Positions 1 through 9,751 of a stretch of 64,000 nucleotides of DNA are shown piece by piece. Numbering within the stretch: the first letter of the stretch is position 1; each line of letters opens with the position of its first letter. Origin of the DNA: Billgrantia sulfidoxydans (GTDB taxonomy: Bacteria > Pseudomonadota > Gammaproteobacteria > Pseudomonadales > Halomonadaceae); assembly GCF_017868775.1 (NCBI RefSeq), contig NZ_CP053381.1:2418001-2482000 (forward strand), read 5' to 3'. The notes under the pieces are model-generated. The model searched no databases. It was not told the DNA's origin and saw only the letters and a program-made list of their open reading frames with translations. Made by a program: the position numbers and the translations under genes.

Positions 1-1345
1 TGGCCGGGATGAAGGTCACCAGCAGCAGCGCGATCACCAGCGGCACCAGGAACGGCAGCGTGCCGCGCATGCACTTCTCGAAGGAGATGTTCGAGACCCG
101 CGAGAGCACGTAGAGCACCATGCCCACCGGCGGGGTCAGCAGGCCAATCATCAGGTTGAGCACCATGATCACGCCGAAGTGCACCGGATCGACGCCGGCG
201 TTCACGGCCAGCGGCAGCAGCACCGGCACCAGGATGGTGATGGCGGCGATGGTTTCCATGAAGCAGCCGACCACGATCAGCACCAGGTTGATCAGCAGCA
301 GGATGGCGATGGGGTTGTCGGAAAACGGCCCCAGCAGCTCCATCACATGGCGGGTGACCTGGTTGCTGGTCAGGATCCAGGCGAAGATCGAGGCGGCGGC
401 GACGATCAGCAGGATCACGGCGGTAGTCTCGATGGTCTCCATGCTGACCTTGAGCAGCCGCCGCCAGGTCAGGATGCGGTAGACCACGGTGCCGAGGATC
501 AGCGCATAGACCACCGCGGCGATGGCCGATTCGGTCGGCGTGAAGGCCCCCGAGATGATGCCGCCGACGATGATCACCGGCGTCAGCAGCGACAGGAAGG
601 CACGCTTGAAGGTCTGCCACACCAGCCTCGGGGAGAACGAGGCATCGCGGGGGTAGCCGCGCCGCCGGGCGAGGATGGCGATCATGATCATCAGGCTCGC
701 GCCCATCAGCAGCCCCGGGATGAGGCCGGCGGCGAACAGCTGCCCCACCGAGGCACCGGCCATCACACCGTAGATCACCATCGGCAGGCTGGGCGGGATA
801 ATCGGGCCGATGGTCGACGAGGCCGCGGTGATGCCGACCGCGAACTCCTGGTCGTAGCCGGCGTCGCGCATGGCCTTGATCTCGATGGTGCCGAGTCCAC
901 CGGCATCGGCCACCGCCGCTCCCGACATGCCCGAGAACACGATGCTGGCACCGACGTTGACGTGCCCCAGCCCACCGCGCATCCAGCCCATCAGCGCACG
1001 GGCGAAGTCGAAGATCCGGGTGGTGATGCCACCATGGTTCATCAGGTTGCCGGCCAGGATGAAGAACGGGATCGCCAGCAGCGGGAAACTGTCGATACCG
1101 TTGATCATGCGATGCGCGACCACGATGTCGGGCACCCGGCCGGTGAGGTACACATAGAGCAGGCACGAGCCCGCCAGGCTGACGGCAATGGGGAAGCCCA
1201 TCACCAGCATGGTGAACATGGCGGCGAACAGAAACGTCAGGTAGTAGCCCATGACCGCCATGAGCACGCAGAAGGCGACCGCCAGGGCGATGATCAGCGG
1301 CGGCACGACCGCCCCCTTGCGCTGCGCGCTCGATAGCTCAGGCAT
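1..1345 (-). CDS. TRAP transporter large permease, DctM family (partial, C-terminus off the left edge)
   Basis: Large integral-membrane subunit of a tripartite TRAP importer, which uses an ion gradient to bring in an organic acid delivered by the periplasmic binding protein. The frame starts at ATG 1345 (MPELSSAQRKG) and runs off the window after about 448 residues, so only the last few residues should be missing. It is rich in membrane helices and shows the repeated hallmark loops IPPSLPMVIYG in the first half and TPPVGMVLYV in the second. It lies 27 nt behind the DctQ gene and belongs to the same minus-strand operon as DctQ, DctP, the sugar-acid kinase, PdxA2 and SDR genes, so the substrate is probably a small sugar acid. 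Family assignment is firm; substrate is inference. Confidence 0.92.
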   Translation of the reverse strand, partial: MPELSSAQRKGAVVPPLIIALAVAFCVLMAVMGYYLTFLFAAMFTMLVMGFPIAVSLAGSCLLYVYLTGRVPDIVVAHRMINGIDSFPLLAIPFFILAGNLMNHGGITTRIFDFARALMGWMRGGLGHVNVGASIVFSGMSGAAVADAGGLGTIEIKAMRDAGYDQEFAVGITAASSTIGPIIPPSLPMVIYGVMAGASVGQLFAAGLIPGLLMGASLMIMIAILARRRGYPRDASFSPRLVWQTFKRAFLSLLTPVIIVGGIISGAFTPTESAIAAVVYALILGTVVYRILTWRRLLKVSMETIETTAVILLIVAAASIFAWILTSNQVTRHVMELLGPFSDNPIAILLLINLVLIVVGCFMETIAAITILVPVLLPLAVNAGVDPVHFGVIMVLNLMIGLLTPPVGMVLYVLSRVSNISFEKCMRGTLPFLVPLVIALLLVTFIPA

Positions 1346-1372
1346 GGCGCACTCTCCGGTAGCTTGTCGTCA

Positions 1373-1915
1373 TCATCGGTCCTTCGCCGTGGTCAGCTCG
1401 CTCTCGCCCTCGCGCCAGTGGCGGACCGTCACCTGCAGCGAACGCACCAGCATCAGCATGAAGCCGACCATCACGATGTAGTAGATGACGTCCTTGGGCA
1501 CGTCGATCGACACCATCATCGCGTTGGTCTTGGCCGCCAGGCCGTAGCTGATCCACACGCCCGCGGCATAGAAGACGCTGCGGCCGACATCCACCAGCAT
1601 CGACATCGCCCGGCCGACGTCACCCGGCATGTAGCGATAGAAGAACTCCACGGCGATGTGGGAGTTCTTGCGCGCGGCCATGGCGCTGCCCAGGAAGCCC
1701 ACCACGATCAGCAGGTAGCGGGCGATCTCCTCGGTCCAGCCCACCGAGCTGCCGATCACGTAGCGGCTGAAGAATTGCAGGAACACCACGCAGGCCAGCA
1801 CCCAGAAGATCACCAGCGTCGGCCAGTCCTCCCAGCCGTACGCCTTGTAGTCGAAGTCGTCCGCCTCGACGGGGTCGATGCTGCCTGCCTCGGGTGGCAG
1901 GGTATCGTCAGACAT
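1373..1915 (-). CDS. TRAP transporter small permease, DctQ family
   Basis: Small membrane subunit of the TRAP importer, about 180 residues with four predicted membrane helices (for example the stretch LVIFWVLACVVFLQFFSRYV and the VGFLGSAMAARKNSHIAVE segment typical of DctQ). I chose ATG 1915 (MSDDTLPP) because a GGGAG ribosome binding site lies 7 nt upstream; an in-frame start at 1933 would add MRRERA and has no better site. It sits between the DctP gene (54 nt upstream) and the DctM gene (27 nt downstream). DctQ and DctM form the transport complex together in the inner membrane. Confidence 0.9.
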   Translation of the reverse strand: MSDDTLPPEAGSIDPVEADDFDYKAYGWEDWPTLVIFWVLACVVFLQFFSRYVIGSSVGWTEEIARYLLIVVGFLGSAMAARKNSHIAVEFFYRYMPGDVGRAMSMLVDVGRSVFYAAGVWISYGLAAKTNAMMVSIDVPKDVIYYIVMVGFMLMLVRSLQVTVRHWREGESELTTAKDR

Positions 1916-1968
1916 GGCGCGCTCCCGGCGCACCGCCCCGCTGGCGGCGGGACGGCGCGCCTCGACGG

Positions 1969-2961
1969 TTACTGGCCGATTTCCTGCAGCCGGTCGTAGG
2001 TTTCCTGGTCCCAGGTGGCATCATCGCCGTTGTGCTCGGGAATGACGGCCTCGCGGAACGGCTCGCGATCGACCTCGTTGACCGTCACGCCCTGCTCCTC
2101 GAACCAGGCCACCAGCTCCTGCTCCTGCTGCTGGATGTCGGCGGTGATCTTCTTGCCCGCCTCCTGGTACACCTCGCGGAAGATCTCGCGATCCTCCTCG
2201 GAGAGGCGATCCCACAGCGGCCCGCCGATGATGGTCAGCAGCGAATCGGTGATGTGGCCGGTCAGGTTGATGTGATCCTGCACCTCGTAGAACGCCTTGG
2301 CACGAATGGTCGGCAGCGGGTTCTCCTGGGCGTCGACCACCCCCTGCTGCAGCGCCAGGTACACCTCGTCGAAGGCGATGGGCGACGGATTGGCCCCCAC
2401 TGCCTCGGGGAACATCATGTACATCGGCGCATTGGGCGTGCGGATCTTGAGGTTGCGCATGTCCTCTGGCGTCATGATCGGCCTGTTGGAGGTGACGTGG
2501 CGCTCGCCGTAGTAGTTGAGCGCCACCGGCACGTTGCCGGTCTGGTCCTGGTAGCCCTGGGCGATCTCCTGGAACAGGTCGCTCTCGGCATAGGCCTGCC
2601 AGTGGTCGAAATCGCGGAACATGTAGGGGGCGCCGGCGATGCCGATCGGCCCGTAGGCGCGGCCGGCGAACTGGCTGCCGGTATAGATGATGTCGACGGT
2701 GCCCAGGGTCAGGCCTTCATTGATGTCCTCCTCCTTGCCCAGCGACGAAGCGGGGTGGACCTCGATGGTGTAGCGACCGTCGGTGCGCTGCTCGATCTCG
2801 TCGGCCGCCCAGAGTGCCCACTCGTGGTAGGGCTCTGAGGTCTCGTAGACGTGAGCGAAGTTGAGCGACTCGGCGCTGGCCGCCCCCGCGGCGCTCAGCC
2901 CCGTTATCAGCAGCGAGGTCGACAGCCAACGACTCCACTGGCGGTTGCTCTGCTTGACCAT
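1969..2961 (-). CDS. TRAP transporter substrate-binding protein, DctP family
   Basis: Periplasmic binding protein (330 residues) that captures the solute for the DctQM permease. A Sec signal peptide covers roughly residues 1-30 (basic MVKQSNRQWSR, hydrophobic core, AAGAASAES cleavage region). The mature part has the DctP hallmark block DMRNLKIRTPNAP followed by GANPSPIAFDEVYLALQQG and VDAQENP, where the Arg in KIRTP normally binds the substrate carboxylate. ATG 2961 is preceded by GAGGGAG at good spacing; upstream in-frame codons up to 3090 are not needed. The gene follows the DUF1537 kinase after about 125 nt, a gap that carries a candidate operator (3027-3042), so it may have its own promoter. 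Substrate is probably a sugar acid, by context. Confidence 0.92.
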   Translation of the reverse strand: MVKQSNRQWSRWLSTSLLITGLSAAGAASAESLNFAHVYETSEPYHEWALWAADEIEQRTDGRYTIEVHPASSLGKEEDINEGLTLGTVDIIYTGSQFAGRAYGPIGIAGAPYMFRDFDHWQAYAESDLFQEIAQGYQDQTGNVPVALNYYGERHVTSNRPIMTPEDMRNLKIRTPNAPMYMMFPEAVGANPSPIAFDEVYLALQQGVVDAQENPLPTIRAKAFYEVQDHINLTGHITDSLLTIIGGPLWDRLSEEDREIFREVYQEAGKKITADIQQQEQELVAWFEEQGVTVNEVDREPFREAVIPEHNGDDATWDQETYDRLQEIGQ

Positions 2962-3026
2962 TTGTTGTTCTCCCTCGTGAGCGTTGCCGGCAACGGCGCT
3001 TGGCCGTCTACGGCGGATGGGTTCTT

Positions 3027-3042
3027 GTATACGTGTCATACC
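3027..3042. promoter_or_regulatory. Candidate operator, shared 15-bp element copy 1
   Basis: GTATACGTGTCATACC lies between the kinase stop codon and the dctP start. The first 15 bases match GCATACCTGTCATAC at 6158-6172 at 13 of 15 positions, in the same plus-strand orientation. Each copy holds GTAT/GCAT and ATAC half-sites 7 nt apart. Two such sites at the two non-coding gaps of one catabolic locus suggest a common transcription factor, perhaps of the GntR/FCD type; the regulator is not in the window. Confidence 0.45.
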
Positions 3043-3086
3043 ATCATAAGGAAACCTAGTCCCTCGCCTCGCTCGCTGCAAATGGA

Positions 3087-4283
3087 TCACTCCACCCGCG
3101 ACGAATGTCTAACCTGCTCGACCAGCCGGACCAGCAGCGCTTCCGCACCGAAGCCGCCCGCCTTGGTCATCACCGGCCGCCCGGCGTCGCCGTTCACGAG
3201 CCCCAACGGCACCCCCGGGCACCACTCGCCGAACAGCTCGACGTACTCGCCGCGGAGCCGCGCCAGCACGGCCAGGGCGACATCGCCGCCGGAGAGGAAC
3301 AGCAGGACCCCACGTTCATCCCCGCCCGCGGCAACGACCGCCTCGGCCATGGCCGTTGCCACCGCCTCGGCACTCGGCGCCAGCCCCGCGGGCACGCCAG
3401 GCACGATGACGCGAACGCCGCGCTCGCCATCGGCGCCTCCCGGGCCGAACGCCGGCTGACACGGAACCTCGGGGAACGCCTCACGCAGCAGGTCGAGCTG
3501 CCGCCGGGCACGTGGCGACCGCGAGCCCACCGCAAGCAGCGCACGCGCCGGCTCGGGCAGCGACGGTGGCCACGACGCCCAGGGCGGCCACGCCCGGCAC
3601 TGGGCCGGCGCCAGGCACTGGGCCAGCGCATGGGCCAGGCCGGCGGCGCAGACCGGCAGCCATTCGCCAGGAGCGTCGAGCAGCCGCGTGGCGAGCCGGG
3701 CCAGTGTTGCGTCGTCCGCCGCATCGGCGACGCAATCCCCCGCCGGCAGCGGCAGGCCCGCCTCGGCAACGTAGCGCAGCAGCGAGACGCCACCCGCCGC
3801 GAAGGCGCGGTCGAGCGGTCCGGCCAGCGGCGGCGACAGGGCATCGCGGGAAAACGCGGTGGCCGCGAGCGGCTCGCCATCGACCCACACCTCGCCGCCG
3901 ACCACGCTGCGGCCCTGGCTCGGCACCGCCGGGCACACCAGCAGGCGCCGCCCGCCGCTACGCCGCAGCGCCACGGCCTCGGCCACCACCTGGCCGCGCA
4001 GGGTCGAATCCACCTTCTTCAGCAACAGCCGCGGCTGGCAGGCATGCAGGCGCTCGGCGGCCTCCCGCGTTCGCCGGGCGGCGGTGTCAGCATCCAGATG
4101 CCGCGAACCGGTATTGACCGCCACCACCCGCGGAGCGCTCCCGCCATCGGCTAGCGCGGCCTCGAGCCCCTCCAGCGATACCGCGACTCGGGTGGCCATG
4201 CCGCGCTCGGCGAAGGGTGCCGCGGCGTCGAGTGCGCCGGTCAGGTCGTCGGCGACGATGGCCACCTCGCAGCGCGTGTTCAC
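3087..4283 (-). CDS. Four-carbon acid sugar kinase (DUF1537 family, D-threonate/D-erythronate kinase type)
   Basis: Likely phosphorylates a four-carbon sugar acid such as D-threonate or D-erythronate with ATP; the product is then oxidised by the neighbouring PdxA2 protein. The 398-residue protein has the N-terminal sugar-binding motif VADDLTGALDAA near residue 10, the block LKKVDSTLRG near residue 95, and the C-terminal nucleotide-binding motifs LFLSGGDVA and TKAGGFG. I place the start at GTG 4283, whose GTGA overlaps the stop of pdxA2 (TGA 4282-4280), the usual coupling in this operon; no ATG exists near the conserved N-terminus. The kinase-PdxA2 pair is known from D-threonate and D-erythronate pathways giving dihydroxyacetone phosphate. 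Exact substrate is not determined. Confidence 0.85.
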   Translation of the reverse strand: MNTRCEVAIVADDLTGALDAAAPFAERGMATRVAVSLEGLEAALADGGSAPRVVAVNTGSRHLDADTAARRTREAAERLHACQPRLLLKKVDSTLRGQVVAEAVALRRSGGRRLLVCPAVPSQGRSVVGGEVWVDGEPLAATAFSRDALSPPLAGPLDRAFAAGGVSLLRYVAEAGLPLPAGDCVADAADDATLARLATRLLDAPGEWLPVCAAGLAHALAQCLAPAQCRAWPPWASWPPSLPEPARALLAVGSRSPRARRQLDLLREAFPEVPCQPAFGPGGADGERGVRVIVPGVPAGLAPSAEAVATAMAEAVVAAGGDERGVLLFLSGGDVALAVLARLRGEYVELFGEWCPGVPLGLVNGDAGRPVMTKAGGFGAEALLVRLVEQVRHSSRVE

Positions 4284-5305
4284 ACCGCCGTCCGCGGTGA
4301 GGCCAGACGCCGCGCGTAGGCGATGGCCGCGCCCATGTTGGTGGCATCGGCGCGCCCCTGCCAGGCGATGTCGAAGGCGGTGCCGTGATCCACCGAGGTG
4401 CGCATCACCGGCAGCCCCAGGCTGACGTTGACCGTGGTATCGAAGGCGATCAGCTTCACCGGGATGTGGCCCTGGTCGTGGTACTGCGCCACCACCAGGT
4501 CGAACTCGCCGCGGCAGGCGCGGTAGAAGACGGTATCGGCCGGGATCGGCCCGCTGACCTCGAAGCCCTCGTCGCACAGTGCCCGCACCGCCGGGGCGAT
4601 GATGCGGTCGTCCTCGTCGCCGAAGATGCCGCCCTCGCCGCAGTGGGGGTTAAGCCCCGCCACCGCGATGCGCGGCCGCGGCGTGCCGAGCTCGACCAGA
4701 TGCGCGTGCCCGGCCTTCACCGTGGCGGCGATGCGCTCCGGGGTGACCCGTTCGATCGCCTCGCGCAGCGAGACATGGGTGGAGACGTGCAGCGTCGACA
4801 GCCGTTCGGAGGCGAGCAGCATGAAGGAGGATGGCGCCCCGGTGAGTGCGGCCAGCATGCCGGTATGGCCATCGTAATGGTGGCCGGCGGCATGCAGCGC
4901 CGCCTTGTTCAGCGGCGCGGTGACGATCACCCTCGCCCGCCCGGCCTGCACCAGTGCCACCGCGCGCTCGACGCAGCGAAAGGCCAGGTCGCCGGCGGCG
5001 GCACCGATCCGGCCATCGGCAATCGCCTCGCCCTCGGCTGCCCGCACCTCGGCCACGGCCACCCGCTCGTCATCGGCCCGGGCCTGCCCCAGCGGGACGA
5101 AGTCGAGCGCCGCCCCGACCAGGCCGGCGGCGCGGCGGTAGATGGCAGGGTCGCCGACCAGCACCACCGTGCGGCGCTCCTCGGGCGACATGGCAGCCAC
5201 GGCGCGGCAGATGATCTCCGGGCCGACGCCCGCGGGGTCGCCCATGGTGATGGCAAGCGCATAGTCGGGGCGCTGGGCGACAGAGGGCGGTGACGTCTCG
5301 CTCAT
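4280..5305 (-). CDS. pdxA2: 4-phospho-D-threonate/erythronate dehydrogenase, PdxA2 type
   Basis: NAD-dependent enzyme of the PdxA family, 341 residues. In the catabolic PdxA2 branch it oxidises and decarboxylates a 4-phosphorylated four-carbon acid to dihydroxyacetone phosphate. Visible family motifs are TMGDPAGVGPEI near the N-terminus, the metal-ligand regions HHYDGHTGM and QYHDQGHIPVK, and DHGTAFDIAWQG near the C-terminus. ATG 5305 (MSETSPP) overlaps the SDR stop codon as ATGA, and its own stop overlaps the kinase GTG, so SDR, PdxA2 and kinase are translationally coupled. The kinase next door argues for the catabolic PdxA2 role rather than vitamin B6 synthesis; a true biosynthetic pdxA would be expected elsewhere. 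Confidence 0.88.
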   Translation of the reverse strand: MSETSPPSVAQRPDYALAITMGDPAGVGPEIICRAVAAMSPEERRTVVLVGDPAIYRRAAGLVGAALDFVPLGQARADDERVAVAEVRAAEGEAIADGRIGAAAGDLAFRCVERAVALVQAGRARVIVTAPLNKAALHAAGHHYDGHTGMLAALTGAPSSFMLLASERLSTLHVSTHVSLREAIERVTPERIAATVKAGHAHLVELGTPRPRIAVAGLNPHCGEGGIFGDEDDRIIAPAVRALCDEGFEVSGPIPADTVFYRACRGEFDLVVAQYHDQGHIPVKLIAFDTTVNVSLGLPVMRTSVDHGTAFDIAWQGRADATNMGAAIAYARRLASPRTAV

Positions 5306-6066
5306 GGCATCAACTGGCCTCCGTTGACTTCGAGGATCTGCCCGGTCACGTAGCCGCTCATGCGGTCGGTGCCCAGGAACACGTAGGCGCCCACGCACTC
5401 CTCGGCGGCTCCCGTGCGCCCCATGGGGATGGAGGCGGATACCGCCGCCAGCTGCTCTTCGGTGGAGTGGCGCGCGTGGAAATCGGTGAGGATGACGCCC
5501 GGCGCCACGGCGTTGACGCGAATCCGGTCCTCCATCAGCTCCTTGGCCATGTTGCGGGTCAGGGTGCTGACGAAGCCTTTTGCCGAGGCGTAGAGCCCCG
5601 CCCCCGGCCCGCCGCCGTTACGCGCCGCGATCGACGAGGTATGGATGATGTTGCCGGCGCCGGCACGCTTGAAGTGCGGCAGCGCCGCCTGGGAGACCAT
5701 CACCACCGAGCGCGCGTTGAGATCCATCACGCGGTCGTAGTGCGCATCGTCGATCTCCGCCAGGGTGACGCGCCCCAGCATGTCGCCGGCGTTGTTGATC
5801 AGCAGGTCCAGTCCGCCCAGCTGCTCGGCGGCCTCGTCGACCACCCGCCGGGCCTCGGCGGAACGGCTGACGTCGCCCTTGACGACTACGGCCTCGCCGC
5901 CGGAAGAGCGAATGTCGGCCGCCACCGCCTCGGCGGCGTCGGCGCTGGCATGGTAATGCACAGCGACGCTGGCCCCCAGCGTCCCGAGCTGGCGTGCCAC
6001 GGCGGCACCGATGCCGCGACTGGCTCCGGTGATCAGAACGCGCTTGCCTTTCCACTCGTCGAGCAT
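5302..6066 (-). CDS. SDR family NAD(P)-dependent oxidoreductase
   Basis: Classical short-chain dehydrogenase of 254 residues. It shows the cofactor motif TGASRGIG (residues 13-20), the NNAG motif (91-94), and the catalytic Ser144/145, Tyr159 and Lys163 (YASAK). ATG 6066 (MLDEWKGKRVLITG) has GAGGGAGA at good spacing; the in-frame extension to 6132 lacks support. It is the first gene of the minus-strand operon and is coupled by ATGA to pdxA2. Its partner genes include a fuconate-dehydratase-like enolase on the other strand, and known L-fuconate pathways use an SDR on 2-keto-3-deoxy-L-fuconate, so oxidation of a keto-deoxy sugar acid is a reasonable but unproven guess. Confidence 0.88.
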   Translation of the reverse strand: MLDEWKGKRVLITGASRGIGAAVARQLGTLGASVAVHYHASADAAEAVAADIRSSGGEAVVVKGDVSRSAEARRVVDEAAEQLGGLDLLINNAGDMLGRVTLAEIDDAHYDRVMDLNARSVVMVSQAALPHFKRAGAGNIIHTSSIAARNGGGPGAGLYASAKGFVSTLTRNMAKELMEDRIRVNAVAPGVILTDFHARHSTEEQLAAVSASIPMGRTGAAEECVGAYVFLGTDRMSGYVTGQILEVNGGQLMP

Positions 6067-6157
6067 CGAAATCTCCCTCGCTGGTTGGTTGGGCCGTTCC
6101 CAGCGCCCAGGCATGTCGACCCGGCCCGGCATGGTGCGCTAGAGTGACCCAGACATG

Positions 6158-6172
6158 GCATACCTGTCATAC
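6158..6172. promoter_or_regulatory. Candidate operator, shared 15-bp element copy 2
   Basis: GCATACCTGTCATAC lies in the 172-nt divergent gap between the SDR gene (minus) and the fuconate-dehydratase-like gene (plus). It matches the element at 3027-3041 at 13 of 15 positions and would be well placed to control both directions. Confidence 0.45.
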
Positions 6173-6238
6173 AAGGCGACACCAATAACATGATAGGCGA
6201 GGCTTGGCCAAACGCCAGGCGCCTTGCAAGGAGGCCGC

Positions 6239-7540
6239 ATGACCGTCATCACCCGAGTCGACGTCCAGGACATCCGCTTTCCCACCTCGCGCAACCTCGA
6301 CGGTTCGGACGCCATGAACGCCGCGCCGGACTACTCCGCCACCTACGTGATCCTGCGGGTCGACGATGGCGGCACCGAGGGCCACGGCCTCACCTTCACC
6401 ATCGGCCGCGGCAACGAGATCGTGGTCGCCGCGGTCAACGCCCTGGCCCATCTGGTCGAGGGCCGCACGCTGGGGTCGATCACCGCCGACATGGGCGGCT
6501 TCTGGCGCGAGATCACCGGCGACAGCCAGCTGCGCTGGATCGGCCCCGACAAGGGCGCGATCCACCTGGCCACCGCCGCCCTGGTCAATGCGGTGTGGGA
6601 CCTGTGGGCCAAGCGCGAAGGCAAGCCCGTGTGGAAGCTGCTGGTCGACATGACGCCCGAACAGCTGGTGCGCTGCCTGGACTTCCGCTTCGTCACCGAT
6701 GCCCTCACCCCCGAGGAGGCCATCGCGCTACTGCGCAAGCGGGAGGCAGGCAAGGCCGAGCGCGAGGCCGAGATGAAGCGCGATGGCTTTCCCGCCTACA
6801 CCACCTCGGCCGGCTGGCTCGGCTACCCCGACGACAAGGTGCGTCGACTGGCCCGCGAGGCGCTCGCCGAGGGCTGGACCCACTTCAAGCAGAAGATCGG
6901 CGGCGACCTCGACGAGGACATCCGCCGTGCCGCCCTGCTGCGCGAGGAGATCGGCTGGGACAACGTGCTGATGATGGACGCCAACCAGGTCTGGGAAGTC
7001 GACGAGACGATCGCCAAGATGCGCCGCCTGGCCGAGTTCGATCCGCTGTGGATCGAGGAGCCCACCAGCCCCGACGACATCCTCGGCCACGCCGAGATCC
7101 GCCATCGCCTCGCCCCCATCGGCGTGGCCACCGGCGAGCACTGCCACAACAAGGTGATGTTCAAGCAGTTCTTCCAGGCTGAGGCGCTCGACTACTGTCA
7201 GCTCGACGCCGCGCGCCTGGGCGGGCTCAACGAAGTGATCCTGGTGGCGCTGATGGCCGCCAAGTTCGGCGTGCCGGTCTGCCCCCACGCCGGCGGCGTG
7301 GGGCTGTGCGAGTATGTCCAGCACATTTCGCTGTTCGACTACATCGCCGTCTCCGGCAGCCTGGAGGGGCGCGTGCTGGAGTACGTCGACCACCTGCACG
7401 AGCATTTCGTCGACCCCGTGGTGATCGAACGCGGGCGCTATCGCGTGCCCGAGGCCCCCGGCTACGGGATCACCATGCACGCCGAATCGCTGGCCCGCCA
7501 CCGCTTCCCGGACGGCGCCGCCTGGCAGGAGGAGAGCTGA
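6239..7540 (+). CDS. L-fuconate dehydratase-like enolase superfamily protein
   Basis: Acid-sugar dehydratase of the mandelate racemase/enolase superfamily, 433 residues, the length of L-fuconate dehydratase. It closely follows that family: N-terminal VDVQDIRFPTSRNLDGSDAM, FTIGRGNEI, LGGF-like capping region, SQLRWIGPDKG, then the barrel with the Lys pair K217-Q-K219, metal ligands D247, E273 and E300, and the catalytic H350 in CPHAGGVGLCE. The expected reaction is loss of water from L-fuconate or a related acid to give a 2-keto-3-deoxy acid. ATG 6239 has a strong AAGGAGG at 6228-6234. It is followed immediately by an FAD-linked dehydrogenase and faces the SDR-PdxA2-kinase-TRAP operon, so all may serve one carbon source. 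Confidence 0.87.
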   Translation: MTVITRVDVQDIRFPTSRNLDGSDAMNAAPDYSATYVILRVDDGGTEGHGLTFTIGRGNEIVVAAVNALAHLVEGRTLGSITADMGGFWREITGDSQLRWIGPDKGAIHLATAALVNAVWDLWAKREGKPVWKLLVDMTPEQLVRCLDFRFVTDALTPEEAIALLRKREAGKAEREAEMKRDGFPAYTTSAGWLGYPDDKVRRLAREALAEGWTHFKQKIGGDLDEDIRRAALLREEIGWDNVLMMDANQVWEVDETIAKMRRLAEFDPLWIEEPTSPDDILGHAEIRHRLAPIGVATGEHCHNKVMFKQFFQAEALDYCQLDAARLGGLNEVILVALMAAKFGVPVCPHAGGVGLCEYVQHISLFDYIAVSGSLEGRVLEYVDHLHEHFVDPVVIERGRYRVPEAPGYGITMHAESLARHRFPDGAAWQEES

Positions 7541-8962
<1,422 letters not shown>

Positions 8963-9027
8963 GCGCCTGCACGAGGCCTGCCCCCGCGACGACAGTGCGA
9001 TAGGAACTATCCTGACGGAGCAAGCCC

Positions 9028-9555
9028 ATGACCAGAGGAAGGTCGATGAAACTGTCCATGACATCGCTGCCGGCGGCATTCCTGACACTCGGCGTTGCCT
9101 TCCACTCCGTTCCGTCACTGGCCGAGTGCGAGCCGAACGAAGCGCAGCAGGAAATGCTCGAACGCGTCAACCAGGCGCGCAGCGAGGCACGCCAGTGCGG
9201 CGACGAGGAACATGAAGCGGCCGAGCCGCTGGAGTGGAACTGTCGCCTGGCCGAGGCGGCCCAGGCCCATTCACGAGCCATGGCCGAAGAGGAGTTCTTC
9301 GGCCATACCGGTGAGGACGACGAAGGGGTTGCCGCGCGGGTGAGCGAAGCGGGCTACGAATGGATGGCCGTGGGCGAGAACATCGCCGCCGGTCAAGCCG
9401 ATGTCGAGGCGGTCATGGCCGGATGGCTGGATAGCCCGGGGCACTGCGCCAACATCATGAGCGACGAATTCACCGAAATGGGCGCCGCCTCCGTCGAGGC
9501 CGAAGAGTCGCGCTATTCACCCTTCTGGACGCAGGTGTTCGCGCGCCCGAGGTGA
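9028..9555 (+). CDS. Secreted CAP-domain (SCP/YkwD-type) protein
   Basis: A 175-residue protein with a signal peptide (MKLSMTSLPAAFLTLGVAFH region, cut near SLAE) and one CAP domain. CAP hallmarks are the helix with ERVNQARSEARQC, the LAEAAQAHSRAMAEEEFFGHTG motif with a conserved His, the AVGENIAAG block and WLDSPGHCANIM near the end. Two starts are possible: ATG 9028 with GGAG, or ATG 9046 with a better-placed AGGA; the second gives a more ordinary signal peptide. The role of bacterial CAP proteins is mostly unknown. It stands alone between the sugar-acid locus and an intergenic stretch. Confidence 0.85.
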   Translation: MTRGRSMKLSMTSLPAAFLTLGVAFHSVPSLAECEPNEAQQEMLERVNQARSEARQCGDEEHEAAEPLEWNCRLAEAAQAHSRAMAEEEFFGHTGEDDEGVAARVSEAGYEWMAVGENIAAGQADVEAVMAGWLDSPGHCANIMSDEFTEMGAASVEAEESRYSPFWTQVFARPR

Positions 9556-9643
9556 GGTCGGCTCTTGCTGAAACACGAGTGGGGGTTAGGACAGCGAGGA
9601 GCAGAAACCGGACCCTCCCTGGTCCCTGGCGGCGCGTGCCGTC

Positions 9644-9751
9644 TCAGCGGATATAGGCAGCGATGGCGTCGCAAGCCGCCAATTGAGCCTGGGCTTGAGA
9701 GACCCAGTGTTCCAGCACTTCGCGCAGCACAGCAGTCGATTGTGTAGGCAT
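9644..9751 (-). CDS. Small 35-residue hypothetical protein
   Basis: A short frame with a convincing ribosome binding site (AAGGAG, 7 nt before ATG 9751). The translation begins MPTQSTAVLREVLEHW and ends CDAIAAYIR, with a central Gln/Ala-rich stretch that would form one amphipathic helix. The stop is TGA at 9646-9644. A short hairpin GGACC/GGTCC without a T-run follows. I recognise no family. The codon choice resembles the surrounding genome and the start signal is better than chance, but conservation would be needed to call it firmly. Confidence 0.5.
   Translation of the reverse strand: MPTQSTAVLREVLEHWVSQAQAQLAACDAIAAYIR

Noticed and set aside
179..1336. A 385-codon open frame on the plus strand opposite the left-edge DctM gene
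   Set aside because: Its translation is His/Asp/Arg-rich low-complexity sequence typical of antisense frames in GC-rich DNA, while the minus strand encodes a clear DctM protein.
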